A stretch of DNA of 64,000 bases from Siphonodentalium dalli (Eukaryota > Mollusca > Scaphopoda > Gadilida > Siphonodentaliidae), in NCBI GenBank assembly GCA_032622095.1, contig CP136064.1, forward strand, positions 196,823,948 to 196,887,947. Direction: 5' to 3'. Positions 45,370 through 57,853 of the stretch are shown here, one piece after another. Both the position numbers and the translations under genes were made by a program. Position 1 is the first letter of the stretch. Every line of letters begins with the position of its first letter. A model generated the notes under the pieces. It had not been told where the DNA came from and did no database searches. It was given only the letters and a program-made list of their open reading frames with translations.

Positions 45370-46171
45370 CTAGAAGGTGACCCGACTTCGTCCGGGCTTT
45401 GACCTTGAATTGACCATTTTGAAGGTCAAGGTCATGTGGGGTCAAACACCAACACCCCAAAAATGGTGGAAATCAGCCCAGCGGATGCCGGGAAATCGGC
45501 CCAGCGAATACCGAGATACCCTATGCATCAAATTTCGTCCGTAAAAATCCGCCAGTTTAACCCGATTTGATTTCCACTCAAGTATATAAACGCGCCTCAT
45601 ATACACACGCTCATTAATTATCAAGTTTCAACGTAAAGATAAATTACCATCGGTGCCCGAGATATCGCCAAGACGTCTGAAACAGTCAAGTGCATCGGCC
45701 GGTTAAGCGTTAACGTGATCTAACTTTATGACCTCTAACGACGTCATAGAAGTTACGCATTGTTTTTATCCTGATGGAAGATAGTACCACTTCTTCTTGA
45801 TAATTGAGGCAGATAACTAAAACGGATACATACGCATTATATATCGTTGGAAAGAGGAAACACGAAAGATTTTCACAGTGTCATTATTATGACTGGCATT
45901 TTATTATTCGCGCTGTTTCGAATCGATTTGTAAGCACCGAACTCAAATGAAAGTCCCGCAACACAGCGTAAAAACAGATTTGACCTCGGCACGTGAAAAG
46001 TTGACCTCGGATCTTAAAATCAATAGGCCTATGCCACCCCCCAGCCGAAAATACCCCCACATACCAAGTTTCATCGAAATCGGGTCGGCCGTTTTCGAGT
46101 TCATCGCGATCACACACACACACATACACACACACACACACACACACCGATCTTCCAAAATATATAATAGA
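45370..46171 (-). mobile_element. Unit M3, family B (802 bp)
   Basis: Full family B structure: CTAGAAGGTGACCCGACTTC at the 3' end, (CA)n and TCTATTATATATTTTGGAAG at the 5' end. It is essentially the inverted copy of P4, lacking P4's adjacent TA tract. Confidence 0.8.
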
Positions 46172-47441
46172 CTAGCAGGTTAGCCCGCCACCGGCGGCTT
46201 GTCCGAAACATGACATTTTTTTAATATTTTTTTTTTATTTTTAGCTCCACGCGTTTCAATAAGAAAAATTTGTACCCGGTAGCTCCACCCGTTTCCGAGA
46301 TCTGGTCTGCGCATGCGCGAAGCTGGCGTCGCACGGACTCGGCGACCCGATAAAATTTGTACCCGGCGCAAGATACATTCACATAGCAAATTTCAAGTCG
46401 ATAGCTCCACCTGTTTCCGAGATCTCGTCTGCGCATGCGCTGCACGGGCGTCGCACGGGCTCGGCGACCCGATAAAATTTGTACCCGGCGCAAGATACAT
46501 TCACATAGCAAATTTCAAGTCGATAGCTCCACCCTTTTCCGATATCTCGTCTGCGCATGCGCTGCACGGGCGTCGCACGGGCTCGCCAATACGACAGCGA
46601 CGACCACCTGGTCAAACTACACTCACGTACCAAGTTTCGTCCCGATCGGTCGAGGTGTTGGTATCTGATGCAAAAGACGAAATTGTGAGTGTTGGTCAAT
46701 AGTCCCCGCCGTGAACCTCATCGTCGCAAAGAGCGGACAGTCAATTAACCCCGTTGTGAACCTCAATCACCAACGCGACGTAAACATGTGTTGCGTTCTA
46801 AAAATAGGAAAGCATTTTCTCTCTGCATAATTCTGCAGATGCTAATAACGTTGCTCCCCGTAGGTAGCAATATCGTTGTTGTTGATATTTACGGCTTGGG
46901 GGCTATTTTCTTATTTAGCAAGTTTGAGCTCAATCGGTTAGAGTCTATAAAGGACACACTCATATATATGACACTTCCCGTGGGTAGCAAGTTTGAGCTC
47001 AATCGGCATTCCCTGGAATTTCCCGTAGATTGGCAGATTCCAGTAGCTTTTTATAACGGTATATCTGGGGAGAAATCTGATGCTATATTCGTGATTATCT
47101 GGGATGATTTCGGTATATAACTATATACTGTAAAAACCAAGCGCGCCATCCGTGCTCCCAGGGTTGGTCAGAAACAAATGTTTTTTTAAATTTAATGTAT
47201 GTTCCGTATATCTCTCTGCAGATGCAAATAGCGTTGAATGGCAAACAGACGCTCTTTATAGAGATGCGTCAAAAACAAACGCTCATTAAATAATCACTTG
47301 ATTAACCCACGCCGTGCCTTTGCGGTGATTTGAGATTGGAGAACGGGTGCTCTGAGCTTTTCTAAACTGCGACCACGGTCGTGTGGATTCTATGAAGTAC
47401 ACACACACACATATACGAAGTCTCAAAATATATAGTATAGA
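46172..47441 (-). mobile_element. Unit M4, family C (1270 bp)
   Basis: Three 122-bp repeats, then a unique block starting GTGTTGGTATCTGATGCAAA at 46655 and repeated AGTTTGAGCTCAATCGG motifs. The block recurs almost unchanged in 60962-62172 and shortened in 50334-52014 and 53521-55201. Confidence 0.8.
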
Positions 47442-48719
47442 CTAGCAGGTTAGCCCGCCACTGGCGGCATTCGTCCCATGGCTTTGTTCGAAAAAGCAAT
47501 TGCAACAGGTTCCGAGACACTTGTGCTGCATTTGCACCAAATTTCGGCAATAGTCAGAAACATGACAATTTTAATTTAATTTTTTGTTTTTCAATGAGTT
47601 AATTATTTTGTTTTTCAATGAGTTAATTGTGCTTTTTTAATTTTTTTTAATTGAATTTTGTTTTTTTCAATTTTACCCGATTTTTTTTGTTTTTTCAAGG
47701 AGTTAATTGTGCCTATTTAATTTTGTTTTTCAATTTTATCCGATTTTTTTTTGTTTTTCAATGGACCCGTCCATGACACTTCCCGTATTTAGCAAGTTTG
47801 AGCTCAATCGGTTCGAGTCTATAAAGGACACACACATATATATGACACTTCCCGTAGGTAGCAAGTTTGAGCTCAATCGGCATTCCCTGGAATTTCCCAG
47901 TCAATATTCAGCAAGTTTGAGCTCAATCGGTTCGAGTCTATAAAGGACACACTCATATATATGACACTTCCCGTAGGTAGCAAGCTTGAGCTCAATCGGC
48001 ATTCCCTGGAATTTGCCAGTCACCAACGCGGCGTAATTTTGATACATATATAGAGACCAATTGTCCATCGGCTGACATGTGTAGTAAAGATGTCTTATAA
48101 GCCGACATTGCCGTGGGGATGCCCGTTCCTACACGCGTTTTCGATTCTATGAAGTACCCACATATATACACACACACATATATATATATATATTTGCCGA
48201 CATTGCCGTGGGGATGCCCGTTCCTACACGCGTTTTCGATTCTATGAAGTACCCACATATATACACACATATTAATAGTAGATTGGCAGATTCCAGTAGC
48301 TTTATAACGGTATATCTGGGGAGAAATCTGATGCTATATTCGTGATTATCTGGGATGATTTCGGTATATTCTGTAAAAACAAAGCGCGCCATCCGTGCTC
48401 GCAGGGAATAAATTTCGAGCGATAACGTTTGCGTTCCCGTATAACTCTGCAGATGCTAATAACGTTGAATGGGAAACAGACGCTCTTTATAGAGATGCGT
48501 CAAAAACAAACGCTCATTAAATAATCACTTGATTAACCCACGCCGTGCCTTTGCGGTGATTTGAGATTGGAGAACGGGTGCTCTGAGCTTCACTAAACCG
48601 CGACCACGGTCGTGTCGGTGGGATTTGACACTTACATAGGAAGTTTGAGCTCAATATGTACACGCGTTTTGGATTCTATGAAGTACACATATACGAAGTC
48701 TCAAAATATATAGTATAGA
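47442..48719 (-). mobile_element. Unit M5, family C without 122-bp repeats (1278 bp)
   Basis: 3' variant GCCACTGGCGGCATTCGTCC. T-rich direct repeats (TTTTTCAATGAGTTAATT) lie at 47590-47760, three GCAAGTTTGAGCTCAATCGG copies at 47793-47995, and a duplicated ~95-bp block with CCGTGGGGATGCCCGTTCCT at 48110 and 48206. Confidence 0.75.
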
Positions 48720-49587
48720 CTAGCAGGTTAGCCCGCCACTGGCGGCATTCGTCTCATGGCTTTGTTTCAGAAACATGACATTTTTTTAATTTAACCAAAT
48801 TTCAAGTCGATAGCTCCACCCGTTTCCGAGATCTGGTCTGCGCATGCGCGAAGCTTGTGTCGCACGGGCTCGGCGACCCGATAAAATTCGTACCCGGGGC
48901 AAGATACATTCACATACCAAATTTCAAGTCGATAGCTCCACCGGTTTCCGAGATCTCGTCTGCGCATGCGCGAAGCTGGCGTCGCACGGACTCGGCCACC
49001 CGATAACATTTGTATCCGGGCAAGATACATTCACATAGCAAATTTCAAGTCGATAGCTCCACCCGTTTGCGAGATAACGCATTCTTTGTTTTTCAATGAG
49101 TTAATTCATGGTACCCGTCCTCCCCGTCCTAAACTTCAGAGCGGACAGTCAATTAATCCCGTCGTGAAATCCCTCTGCATATAATAATATTTCGAGCTCT
49201 TAGATCAATTCTGCCTTTTTAGTTGCATTTCGTCCGCATCCGTATTTCGGACGCATGGGGTCAGTCGTTTAGCCACGTCCATTGGAATCCGCATCGGACG
49301 CATGGGGTATCGTTTAGCCACGTCCATTGCAATAAAGAGCGTTGATTGTTAAAACCTCCGTATAAGGTATAGATAAAGAGCGTTATTGCCTTAACCCCCG
49401 CCGTGCCTTTGCGGTGATTTGGGAGTGGATAAAGGGTGCTCAGAGCTTCTCGAAAACACCACTACGGCGGTGTCGGTGGGATTTTACACTTACATACGAA
49501 ATTTGATCTCAATCTGTACACGCGTTTTGGATTCTATGAAGTACACACACACACACACACATATACGAAGTCTCAAAATATATAGTA
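48720..49587 (-). mobile_element. Unit M6, family C (868 bp), first of the higher-order trimer
   Basis: Carries two to three 122-bp repeats, then from about 49190 matches 52375 onward. The 5' end is shortened to TACTATATATTTTGAGAC, lacking the initial TC. Confidence 0.75.
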
Positions 49588-50333
49588 CTAGCAGGTTAGC
49601 CCGCCACCGGCGGCTTGTCCGAAACATAACATTTTTTAATATATATTTTTTATTTTTTAGCTCCACGCGTTTCAATAAGAAAAAAATGTACCCGGTAGCT
49701 CCACCCGTTTCCGAGATCTGGTCTGCGCATGCGCGAAGCTGGCGTCGCACGGGCTCGGCGACCCGATACAAGTTGTATCCGGGGCAAGATACATTCACAT
49801 AGCAAATTTCAAGTCGATAGCTCCAACCGTTTGCGAGATAACGCATTCTTTGTTTTTCAATGAGTTAATTCATGGTACCCGTCCTCCCCGTCCTAAACTT
49901 CAGAGCGGACAGTCAATTAATCCCGTCGTGAAATCCCTCTGCATAATATTTCGAGCTCTTAGATCAATTCTGCCTTTTTAGTTGCATTTCGTCCGCATCC
50001 GTATTTCGGACGCATGGGGTCAGTCGTTTAGCCACGTCCATTGGAATCCGCATCGGACGCATGGGGTATCGTTTAGCCACGTCCATTGCAATAAAGAGCG
50101 TTAATTGTTAAAACCTCCGTATAAGGTATATATAAAGAGCGTTATTGCCTTAACCCCCGCCGTGCCTTTGCGGTGATTTGGGAGTGGATAAAGGGTGCTC
50201 ATAGCTTCTCTAAACGGCGACCACGGTCGTGTCCGTGGTATTTGACACTTACATAGGAAGTTTGAGCTCAATCTTTACACGCGTTTTGGATTCTATGAAG
50301 TACACATATACGGAGTTCTCAAAATATATAGTA
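49588..50333 (-). mobile_element. Unit M7, family C (746 bp), second of the trimer
   Basis: One to two 122-bp repeats, then two near-repeats of CGGACGCATGGGGT (50007, 50055). Almost identical to 52775-53520, with single-base differences at 50029/53216-type positions such as CATGGGGTC versus CATGTGGTC. Confidence 0.8.
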
Positions 50334-52014
50334 CTAGCAGGTTAGCCCGCCACTGGCGTGCTTGGTCAGAAACATGACATTTTTTAAATACATTTTTTAA
50401 CGATTGATTCGTTAATTGAACTGAATGGTCAGAATACAGAATTGAAAACGTGAGGAGACAATCAATGAGTTAATTCTGCCTTTATATCAAGAGAAATTAT
50501 GGTCTCACCATGGACCAATAACAATTCAAGTACAAAAGTTAATTAAATTGTAAATTGTTTTCGTCCCATGGCTTTGTTTCAGAAACATGACATTTTTGTA
50601 ATTATTTGGTTTTTATTTATTTTTGTTTTTTATTTTTTAATATGAATTTAATGTTTTTAAAATTTAATTTTTTGTTTCTGGCGGAAAAATTTACCCGTAG
50701 AAATCCCCCCTTCGTAGGAACGACAGACAACGCATTCTTTGTTTCGTGAAATCTCTCTACGATAACATTGCATTGAATTTAAAACAAACGCTTCCCGTCG
50801 GGAAATCTGTCTGCATAATATTTCGAGTCTGCCGTACCCGTCGTAATGTCGTGAAATCTCGACTGCATAATATATAACATTGAATTGAATCTGTTGTTGG
50901 CATTCAGGGCTTCGGGCCGTTGTTGTTGGCATCACGGCTCCCCGAAAACTCTCACATTGCCGAAAACGTGTATTTAGTAAAATCGTTGTTGTTGATATTT
51001 ACGACTTGGGGGCTATTTTCTCGCCAACAATGTCGTTGGCGTTCACGGTTTGGGGCAGTGTGTATAGCTGCGTGAGTTAGCAGGAATCGAGGGGTGTAAG
51101 TTTAGAGCTTGTTTATATGAATGTTTCGGAAATAGACTAAGATTTTCAGCCGTAACAAAAAATGTATACATCAGAAAATGTAAATTCCATCGGCTTTCAT
51201 GTGTAGTAAAGATGTCTTATAAGCCGACATTGCCGTGGGGATGCCCGTTCCTACACGCGTTTTCGATTCTATGAAGTACCCACATATATACACACATACA
51301 CACATATATCCGATCGGTCGAGGTGTTGGTATCTGATGCAAAAGACGAAATTGTGAGTGTTGGTCAATAGTCCCCGCCGTGAACCTCATCGTCGCAAAGA
51401 GCGGACAGTCAATTAACCCCGTTGTGAACCTCAATCACCAACACGACGTAAACATGTGTTACGTTCTAAAAATAGGAAAGCACTTAAGTTTGAGCTCAAT
51501 CGGCATTCCCTGGAATTTCCCATAGATTGGCAGATTAATATAATTCCAGTAACTTCATAACGGTATATCTGGGGAGAAATCTGATGCTATATTCGTGATT
51601 ATCTCGGATGATTTCGGTATATAACTATATACTGTAAAAACAAAGCGAGCCATCCGTGCTCGCAGGGTTGGTCAGAAACAAATGTTTTTTAAATTTAATG
51701 TGTGTTCCGTATATCTCTCTGCAGATGCAAATAACGTTGAATGGCAAACAGACGCTCTTTATAGCGATGCGTAAAAAACAAACGCTCATTAAATAATCAC
51801 TTGATTAACCCCCGCCGTGCCTTTGCGGTGATTTGGGAGTGGATAAAGGGTGCTCGGGGCTTCTCGTAAACCAGACTACGGCGGTGTCGGTGTATTTTAC
51901 ACTTACATACGAAATTTTAGCTCGATCGGATCAGTCGTTTTGGATTCTATGAAGTACACACACACATATATACACACATATATACGAAGTCTCAAAATAT
52001 ATAGTATAGATAGA
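50334..52014 (-). mobile_element. Unit M8, family C (1681 bp), third of the trimer
   Basis: Longest unit; 3' variant CGCCACTGGCGTGCTTGG. It includes AT-rich blocks (50570-50690), GTTGTTGGCATT motifs and the GTGTTGGTATCTGATGCAAA block shared with M4. Same length as 53521-55201. Confidence 0.8.
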
Positions 52015-52774
52015 CTAGCAGGTTAGCCCGCCACCGGCGGCTTGTCCGAAATATGACATTTTTTAATATATTTTTTAAATTTTTTAGCTCCACGCGTTTC
52101 AATAAGAAAAAAATGTACCCGGTAGCTCCACCCGTTTCCGAGATCTGGTCTGCGCATGCGCGAAGCTGGCGTCGCACGGGCTCGGCGACCCGATAAAATT
52201 TGTATCCGGGGCAAGATACATTCACATAGCAAATTTCAAGTCGATAGCTCCAACCGTTTGCGAGATAACGCATTCTTTGTTTTTCAATGAGTTAATTCAT
52301 GGTACCCGTCCTCCCCGTCCTAAACTTCAGAGCGGACAGTCAATTAATCCCGTCGTGAAATCCCTCTGCATAATATTTCGAGCTCTTAGATCAATTCTGC
52401 CTTTTTAGTTGCATTTCGTCCGCATCCGTATTTCGGACGCATGGGGTCAGTCGTTTAGCCACGTCCATTGGAATCCGCATCGGACGCATGGGGTATCGTT
52501 TAGCCACGTCCATTGCAATAAAGAGCGTTGATTGTTAAAACCTCCGTATAAGGTATAGATAAAGAGCGTTATTGCCTTAACCCCCCGCCGTGCCTTTGCG
52601 GTGATTTGGGAGTGGATAAAGGGTGCTCAGAGCTTCTCGAAAACACCACTACGGCGGTGTCGGTGGGATTTTACACTTACATACGAAATTTGATCTCAAT
52701 CTGTACACGCGTTTTGGATTCTATGAAGTACACACACACACACACACATATACGAAGTCTCAAAATATATAGTA
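52015..52774 (-). mobile_element. Unit M9, family C (760 bp), trimer copy 2, first
   Basis: Matches the right part of M6 and the start of M12. Contains one to two 122-bp repeats and a run of six Cs at 52581 where the related units have five. Confidence 0.8.
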
Positions 52775-53520
52775 CTAGCAGGTTAGCCCGCCACCGGCGG
52801 CTTGTCCGAAACATAACATTTTTTAATATATATTTTTTATTTTTTAGCTCCACGCGTTTCAATAAGAAAAAAATGTACCCGGTAGCTCCACCCGTTTCCG
52901 AGATCTGGTCTGCGCATGCGCGAAGCTGGCGTCGCACGGGCTCGGCGACCCGATACAAGTTGTATCCGGGGCAAGATACATTCACATAGCAAATTTCAAG
53001 TCGATAGCTCCAACCGTTTGCGAGATAACGCATTCTTTGTTTTTCAATGAGTTAATTCATGGTACCCGTCCTCCCCGTCCTAAACTTCAGAGCGGACAGT
53101 CAATTAATCCCGTCGTGAAATCCCTCTGCATAATATTTCGAGCTCTTAGATCAATTCTGCCTTTTTAGTTGCATTTCGTCCGCATCCGTATTTCGGACGC
53201 ATGTGGTCAGTCGTTTAGCCACGTCCATTGGAATCCGCATCGGACGCATGGGGTATCGTTTAGCCACGTCCATTGCAATAAAGAGCGTTAATTGTTAAAA
53301 CCTCCGTATAAGGTATATATAAAGAGCGTTATTGCCTTAACCCCCGCCGTGCCTTTGCGGTGATTTGGGAGTGGATAAAGGGTGCTCATAGCTTCTCTAA
53401 ACGGCGACCACGGTCGTGTCCGTGTTATTTGACACTTACATAGGAAGTTTGAGCTCAATCTTTACACGCGTTTTGGATTCTATGAAGTACACATATACGG
53501 AGTTCTCAAAATATATAGTA
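52775..53520 (-). mobile_element. Unit M10, family C (746 bp), trimer copy 2, second
   Basis: Offset exactly 3187 bp from M7 with only isolated substitutions (for example GTCCGTGGTATTT in M7 versus GTCCGTGTTATTT here). Confidence 0.8.
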
Positions 53521-55201
53521 CTAGCAGGTTAGCCCGCCACTGGCGTGCTTGGTCAGAAACATGACATTTTTTAAATACATTTTTTAACGATTGATTCGTT
53601 AATTGAACTGAATGGTCAGAATACAGAATTGAAAACGTGAGGAGACAATCAATGAGTTAATTCTGCCTTTATATCAAGAGAAATTATGGTCTCACCATGG
53701 ACCAATAACAATTCAAGTACAAAAGTTAATTAAATTGTAAATTGTTTTCGTCCCATGGCTTTGTTTCAGAAACATGACATTTTTGTAATTATTTGGTTTT
53801 TATTTATTTTTGTTTTTTATTTTTTAATATGAATTTAATGTTTTTAAAATTTAATTTTTTGTTTCTGGCGGAAAAATTTACCCGTAGAAATCCCCCCTTC
53901 GTAGGAACGACAGACAACGCATTCTTTGTTTCGTGAAATCTCTCTACGATAACATTGCATTGAATTTAAAACAAACGCTTCCCGTCGGGAAATCTGTCTG
54001 CATAATATTTCGAGTCTGCCGTACCCGTCGTAATGTCGTGAAATCTCGACTGCATAATATATAACATTGCATTGAATCTGTTGTTGGCATTCAGGGCTTC
54101 GGGCCGTTGTTGTTGGCATCACGGCTCCCCGAAAACTCTCACATTGCCGAAAACGTGTATTTAGTAATATCGTTGTTGTTGATATTTACGACTTGGGGGC
54201 TATTTTCTCGCCAACAATGTCGTTGGCGTTCACGGTTTGGGGCAGTGTGTATAGCTGCGTGAGTTAGCAGGAATCGAGGGGTGTAAGTTTAGAGCTTGTT
54301 TATATGAATGTTTCGGAAATAGACTAAGATTTTCAGCCGTAACAAAAAATGTATACATCAGAAAATGTAAATTCCATCGGCTTTCATGTGTAGTAAAGAT
54401 GTCTTATAAGCCGACATTGCCGTGGGGATGCCCGTTCCTACACGCGTTTTCGATTCTATGAAGTACCCACATATATACACACATACACACATATATCCGA
54501 TCGGTCGAGGTGTTGGTATCTGATGCAAAAGACGAAATTGTGAGTGTTGGTCAATAGTCCCCGCCGTGAACCTCATCGTCGCAAAGAGCGGACAGTCAAT
54601 TAACCCCGTTGTGAACCTCAATCACCAACACGACGTAAACATGTGTTACGTTCTAAAAATAGGAAAGCACTTAAGTTTGAGCTCAATCGGCATTCCCTGG
54701 AATTTCCCGTAGATTGGCAGATTAATATAATTCCAGTAACTTCATAACGGTATATCTGGGGAGAAATCTGATGCTATATTCGTGATTATCTCGGATGATT
54801 TCGGTATATAACTATATACTGTAAAAACAAAGCGAGCCATCCGTGCTCGCAGGGTTGGTCAGAAACAAATGTTTTTTAAATTTAATGTGTGTTCCGTATA
54901 TCTCTCTGCAGATGCAAATAACGTTGAATGGCAAACAGACGCTCTTTATAGCGATGCGTAAAAAACAAACGCTCATTAAATAATCACTTGATTAACCCCC
55001 GCCGTGCCTTTGCGGTGATTTGGGAGTGGATAAAGGGTGCTCGGGGCTTCTCGTAAACCAGACTACGGCGGTGTCGGTGTATTTTACACTTACATACGAA
55101 ATTTTAGCTCGATCGGATCAGTCGTTTTGGATTCTATGAAGTACACACACACATATATACACACATATATACGAAGTCTCAAAATATATAGTATAGATAG
55201 A
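53521..55201 (-). mobile_element. Unit M11, family C (1681 bp), trimer copy 2, third
   Basis: Offset exactly 3187 bp from M8. Differences seen include ATTGCATTGAATC versus ATTGAATTGAATC and TCCCGTAGATTGG versus TCCCATAGATTGG. Confidence 0.8.
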
Positions 55202-55947
55202 CTAGCAGGTTAGCCCGCCACCGGCGGCTTGTCCGAAATATGACATTTTTTAATATATTTTTTAAATTTTTTAGCTCCACGCGTTTCAATAAGAAAAAAA
55301 TGTACCCGGTAGCTCCACCCGTTTCCGAGATCTGGTCTGCGCATGCGCGAAGCTGGCGTCGCACGGGCTCGGCGACCCGATAAAATTTGTATCCGGGGCA
55401 AGATACATTCACATAGCAAATTTCAAGTCGATAGCTCCAACCGTTTGCGAGATAACGCATTCTTTGTTTTTCAATGAGTTAATTCATGGTACCCGTCCTC
55501 CCCGTCCTAAACTTCAGAGCGGACAGTCAATTAATCCCGTCGTGAAATCCCTCTGCATAATATTTCGAGCTCTTAGATCAATTCTGCCTTTTTAGTTGCA
55601 TTTCGTCCGCATCCGTATTTCGGACGCATGGGGTCAGTCGTTTAGCCACGTCCATTGGAATCCGCATCGGACGCATGGGGTATCGTTTAGCCACGTCCAT
55701 TGCAATAAAGAGCGTTAATTGTTAAAACCTCCGTATAAGGTATATATAAAGAGCGTTATTGCCTTAACCCCCGCCGTGCCTTTGCGGTGATTTGGGAGTG
55801 GATAAAGGGTGCTCAGAGCTTCTCGAAAACACCACTACGGCGGTGTCGGTGGGATTTGACACTTACATAGGAAGTTTGAGCTCAATCTTTACACGCGTTT
55901 TGGATTCTATGAAGTACACATATACGGAGTTCTCAAAATATATAGTA
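55202..55947 (-). mobile_element. Unit M12, family C chimera (746 bp)
   Basis: The left part matches M9 (AAATATGACATTTTTTAATA), while the right part matches M7/M10 (GACACTTACATAGGAAGTTT, ACATATACGGAGTTCTC). It reads as a recombinant of the first and second trimer members. Confidence 0.75.
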
Positions 55948-57131
55948 CTAGCAGGGTAGCCCGCCACCGGCGGCTTGTCCGAAACATGACATTTTTTGTT
56001 TTTCAATGAGTTAATTGTGACATTTGTTTATATATTTTTTTAATTTTTAGCTCCACGCGTTTCAATAAGAAAAAATTGTACCCGGTAGCTCCACCCGTTT
56101 CCGAGATCTGGTCTGCGCATGCGCGAAGCTGGCGTCGCACGGGCTCGGCGACCCGATCAAATTTGTACCCGGCCCAAGATACATTCACATAGCAAATTTC
56201 AAGTCGATAGCTCCACCCGTTTCCGAGATCTCGTCTGCGCATGCGCTGCACGGGCGTCGCATGGGCTCGGCGACCCGATAAAATTTGTACCCGGTGCAAG
56301 ATACATTCACATAGCAAATTTCAGGTCGATAGCTCCACCCGTTTCCGAGATCTGCCTTTCTGCATAATATTTCGAGCGATAACATTGCATTGAAATGTCA
56401 GACTCCCATCGTGAACCTCAACACGAAGTATCGAGCGATAACATTGCATTGAAATGACTCCCATCGTGAACCTCAAGACGACGTAAAACACGTGTTGCGT
56501 TCTAGGAAATGCACTCAATGCAGATGCTAATAACGTTGACTTCGTATATATATATATATAATGACGTTATTAACCCCGGCCGTGCCGTTTGAGCTGATTT
56601 TTATGACTGGGAGTGGAGTACGGGTGCTCGGAGCTTCTGGAAAACGCGTGGACGACATCGTACGTGGTATTTTACCTTTAGATAGGAAGTTTGAGCTCAA
56701 TCTGTCCAGCCGTTCCCGTCCTAATGTACTATTTCGAGCGATAACAATTGTCAGACTCCCATCGTGAACCTCAACACGAAGTAAACACGTGTTTCGAGCG
56801 ATAACATTGCATTGAAGTCAGACTCCCATCGTGGACCCCCAAGACGACGTAAACACGTGTTTGTTCCGGTATAACTTTGGAGACTCTGACTTCATATATA
56901 TATATAATGACGTTATTAACCCCGGCCGTGCCGTTTGAGCTGATTTCGATGACTGGGAGTGGATAAAGGGTGCTCAGAGCTTCTCGAAAACACGATTACG
57001 TCGGTGTCGGTGGGATTTTACACTTACATACGAAATTTGATCTCAATCTGTACACGCGTTTTGGATTCTATGAAGTACACACACACACATATACACACAT
57101 ATATACGAAGTCTCAAAATATATAGTATAGA
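55948..57131 (-). mobile_element. Unit M13, family C (1184 bp), carries the empty site
   Basis: Two to three 122-bp repeats, then a block with repeated TTCGAGCGATAACATTGCAT and CCCATCGTGAACCTCAA motifs and two TATATATATAATGACGTTAT copies (56546, 56895). Position 56894/56895 is the uninterrupted counterpart of the nested insertion at 58759-59924. Confidence 0.8.
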
Positions 57132-57853
57132 CTAGCAGGTTAGCCCGCCACCGGCGGCTTGTCCGAAACATGACATTTTTTTATATTTGTTTTTAATTTT
57201 TAGCTCCACGCGTTTCAATAAGAAAAAAATGTACCCGGTAGCTCCACCTGTTTCCGAGTTCTGGTCTGCGCATGCGCAAAGCTGGCGTCGCACGGGCTCG
57301 GCGACCCGATAAAATTTGTACCCGGCGCAAGATACATTCACATAGCAAATTTCAAGTCGATAGCTCCACCCGTTTCCGAGATCTCGTATGCGCATGCGCT
57401 GCACGGGCGTCGCACGGGCTCGGCGACCCGATAAAATTTGTACCCGGCGCAAGATACATTCACATAGCAAATTTCAAGTCGATAGCTCCACCCGTTTCCG
57501 AGATCTCGTCTGCGCATGCGCTGCACGGCGTCGCACGGGCTCGCCAATACGACAACGACCACCGCCTGGTCAAACTACACACACGTACCAAGTTTCGTCC
57601 CGATCGGTCGAGAATCGTAGATTTGTATGAAGTACAACACACACACAAACATAAATATATAAGAGAGATATGTAAATTAGATAGATTGTATCAAAATATA
57701 TAGGAGAGATATGTAAATGATCTACACACCATTACCGGTGTTTGTCAAAGTTTAGTGGGGTATATCAATACTCATTCACGATCATATCATTGAGGTCCGG
57801 AGGGTGTGGGCTATCTCTCGAATACACGGAGTTCTCAAAATATATAGTATAGA
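57132..57853 (-). mobile_element. Unit M14, family C (722 bp)
   Basis: Three 122-bp repeats and the M2-type 5' half (GAGAGATATGTAAAT, GTCCGGAGGGTGTGGGCT). One CACGGCGTCGC lacks a base relative to CACGGGCGTCGC. Confidence 0.75.
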
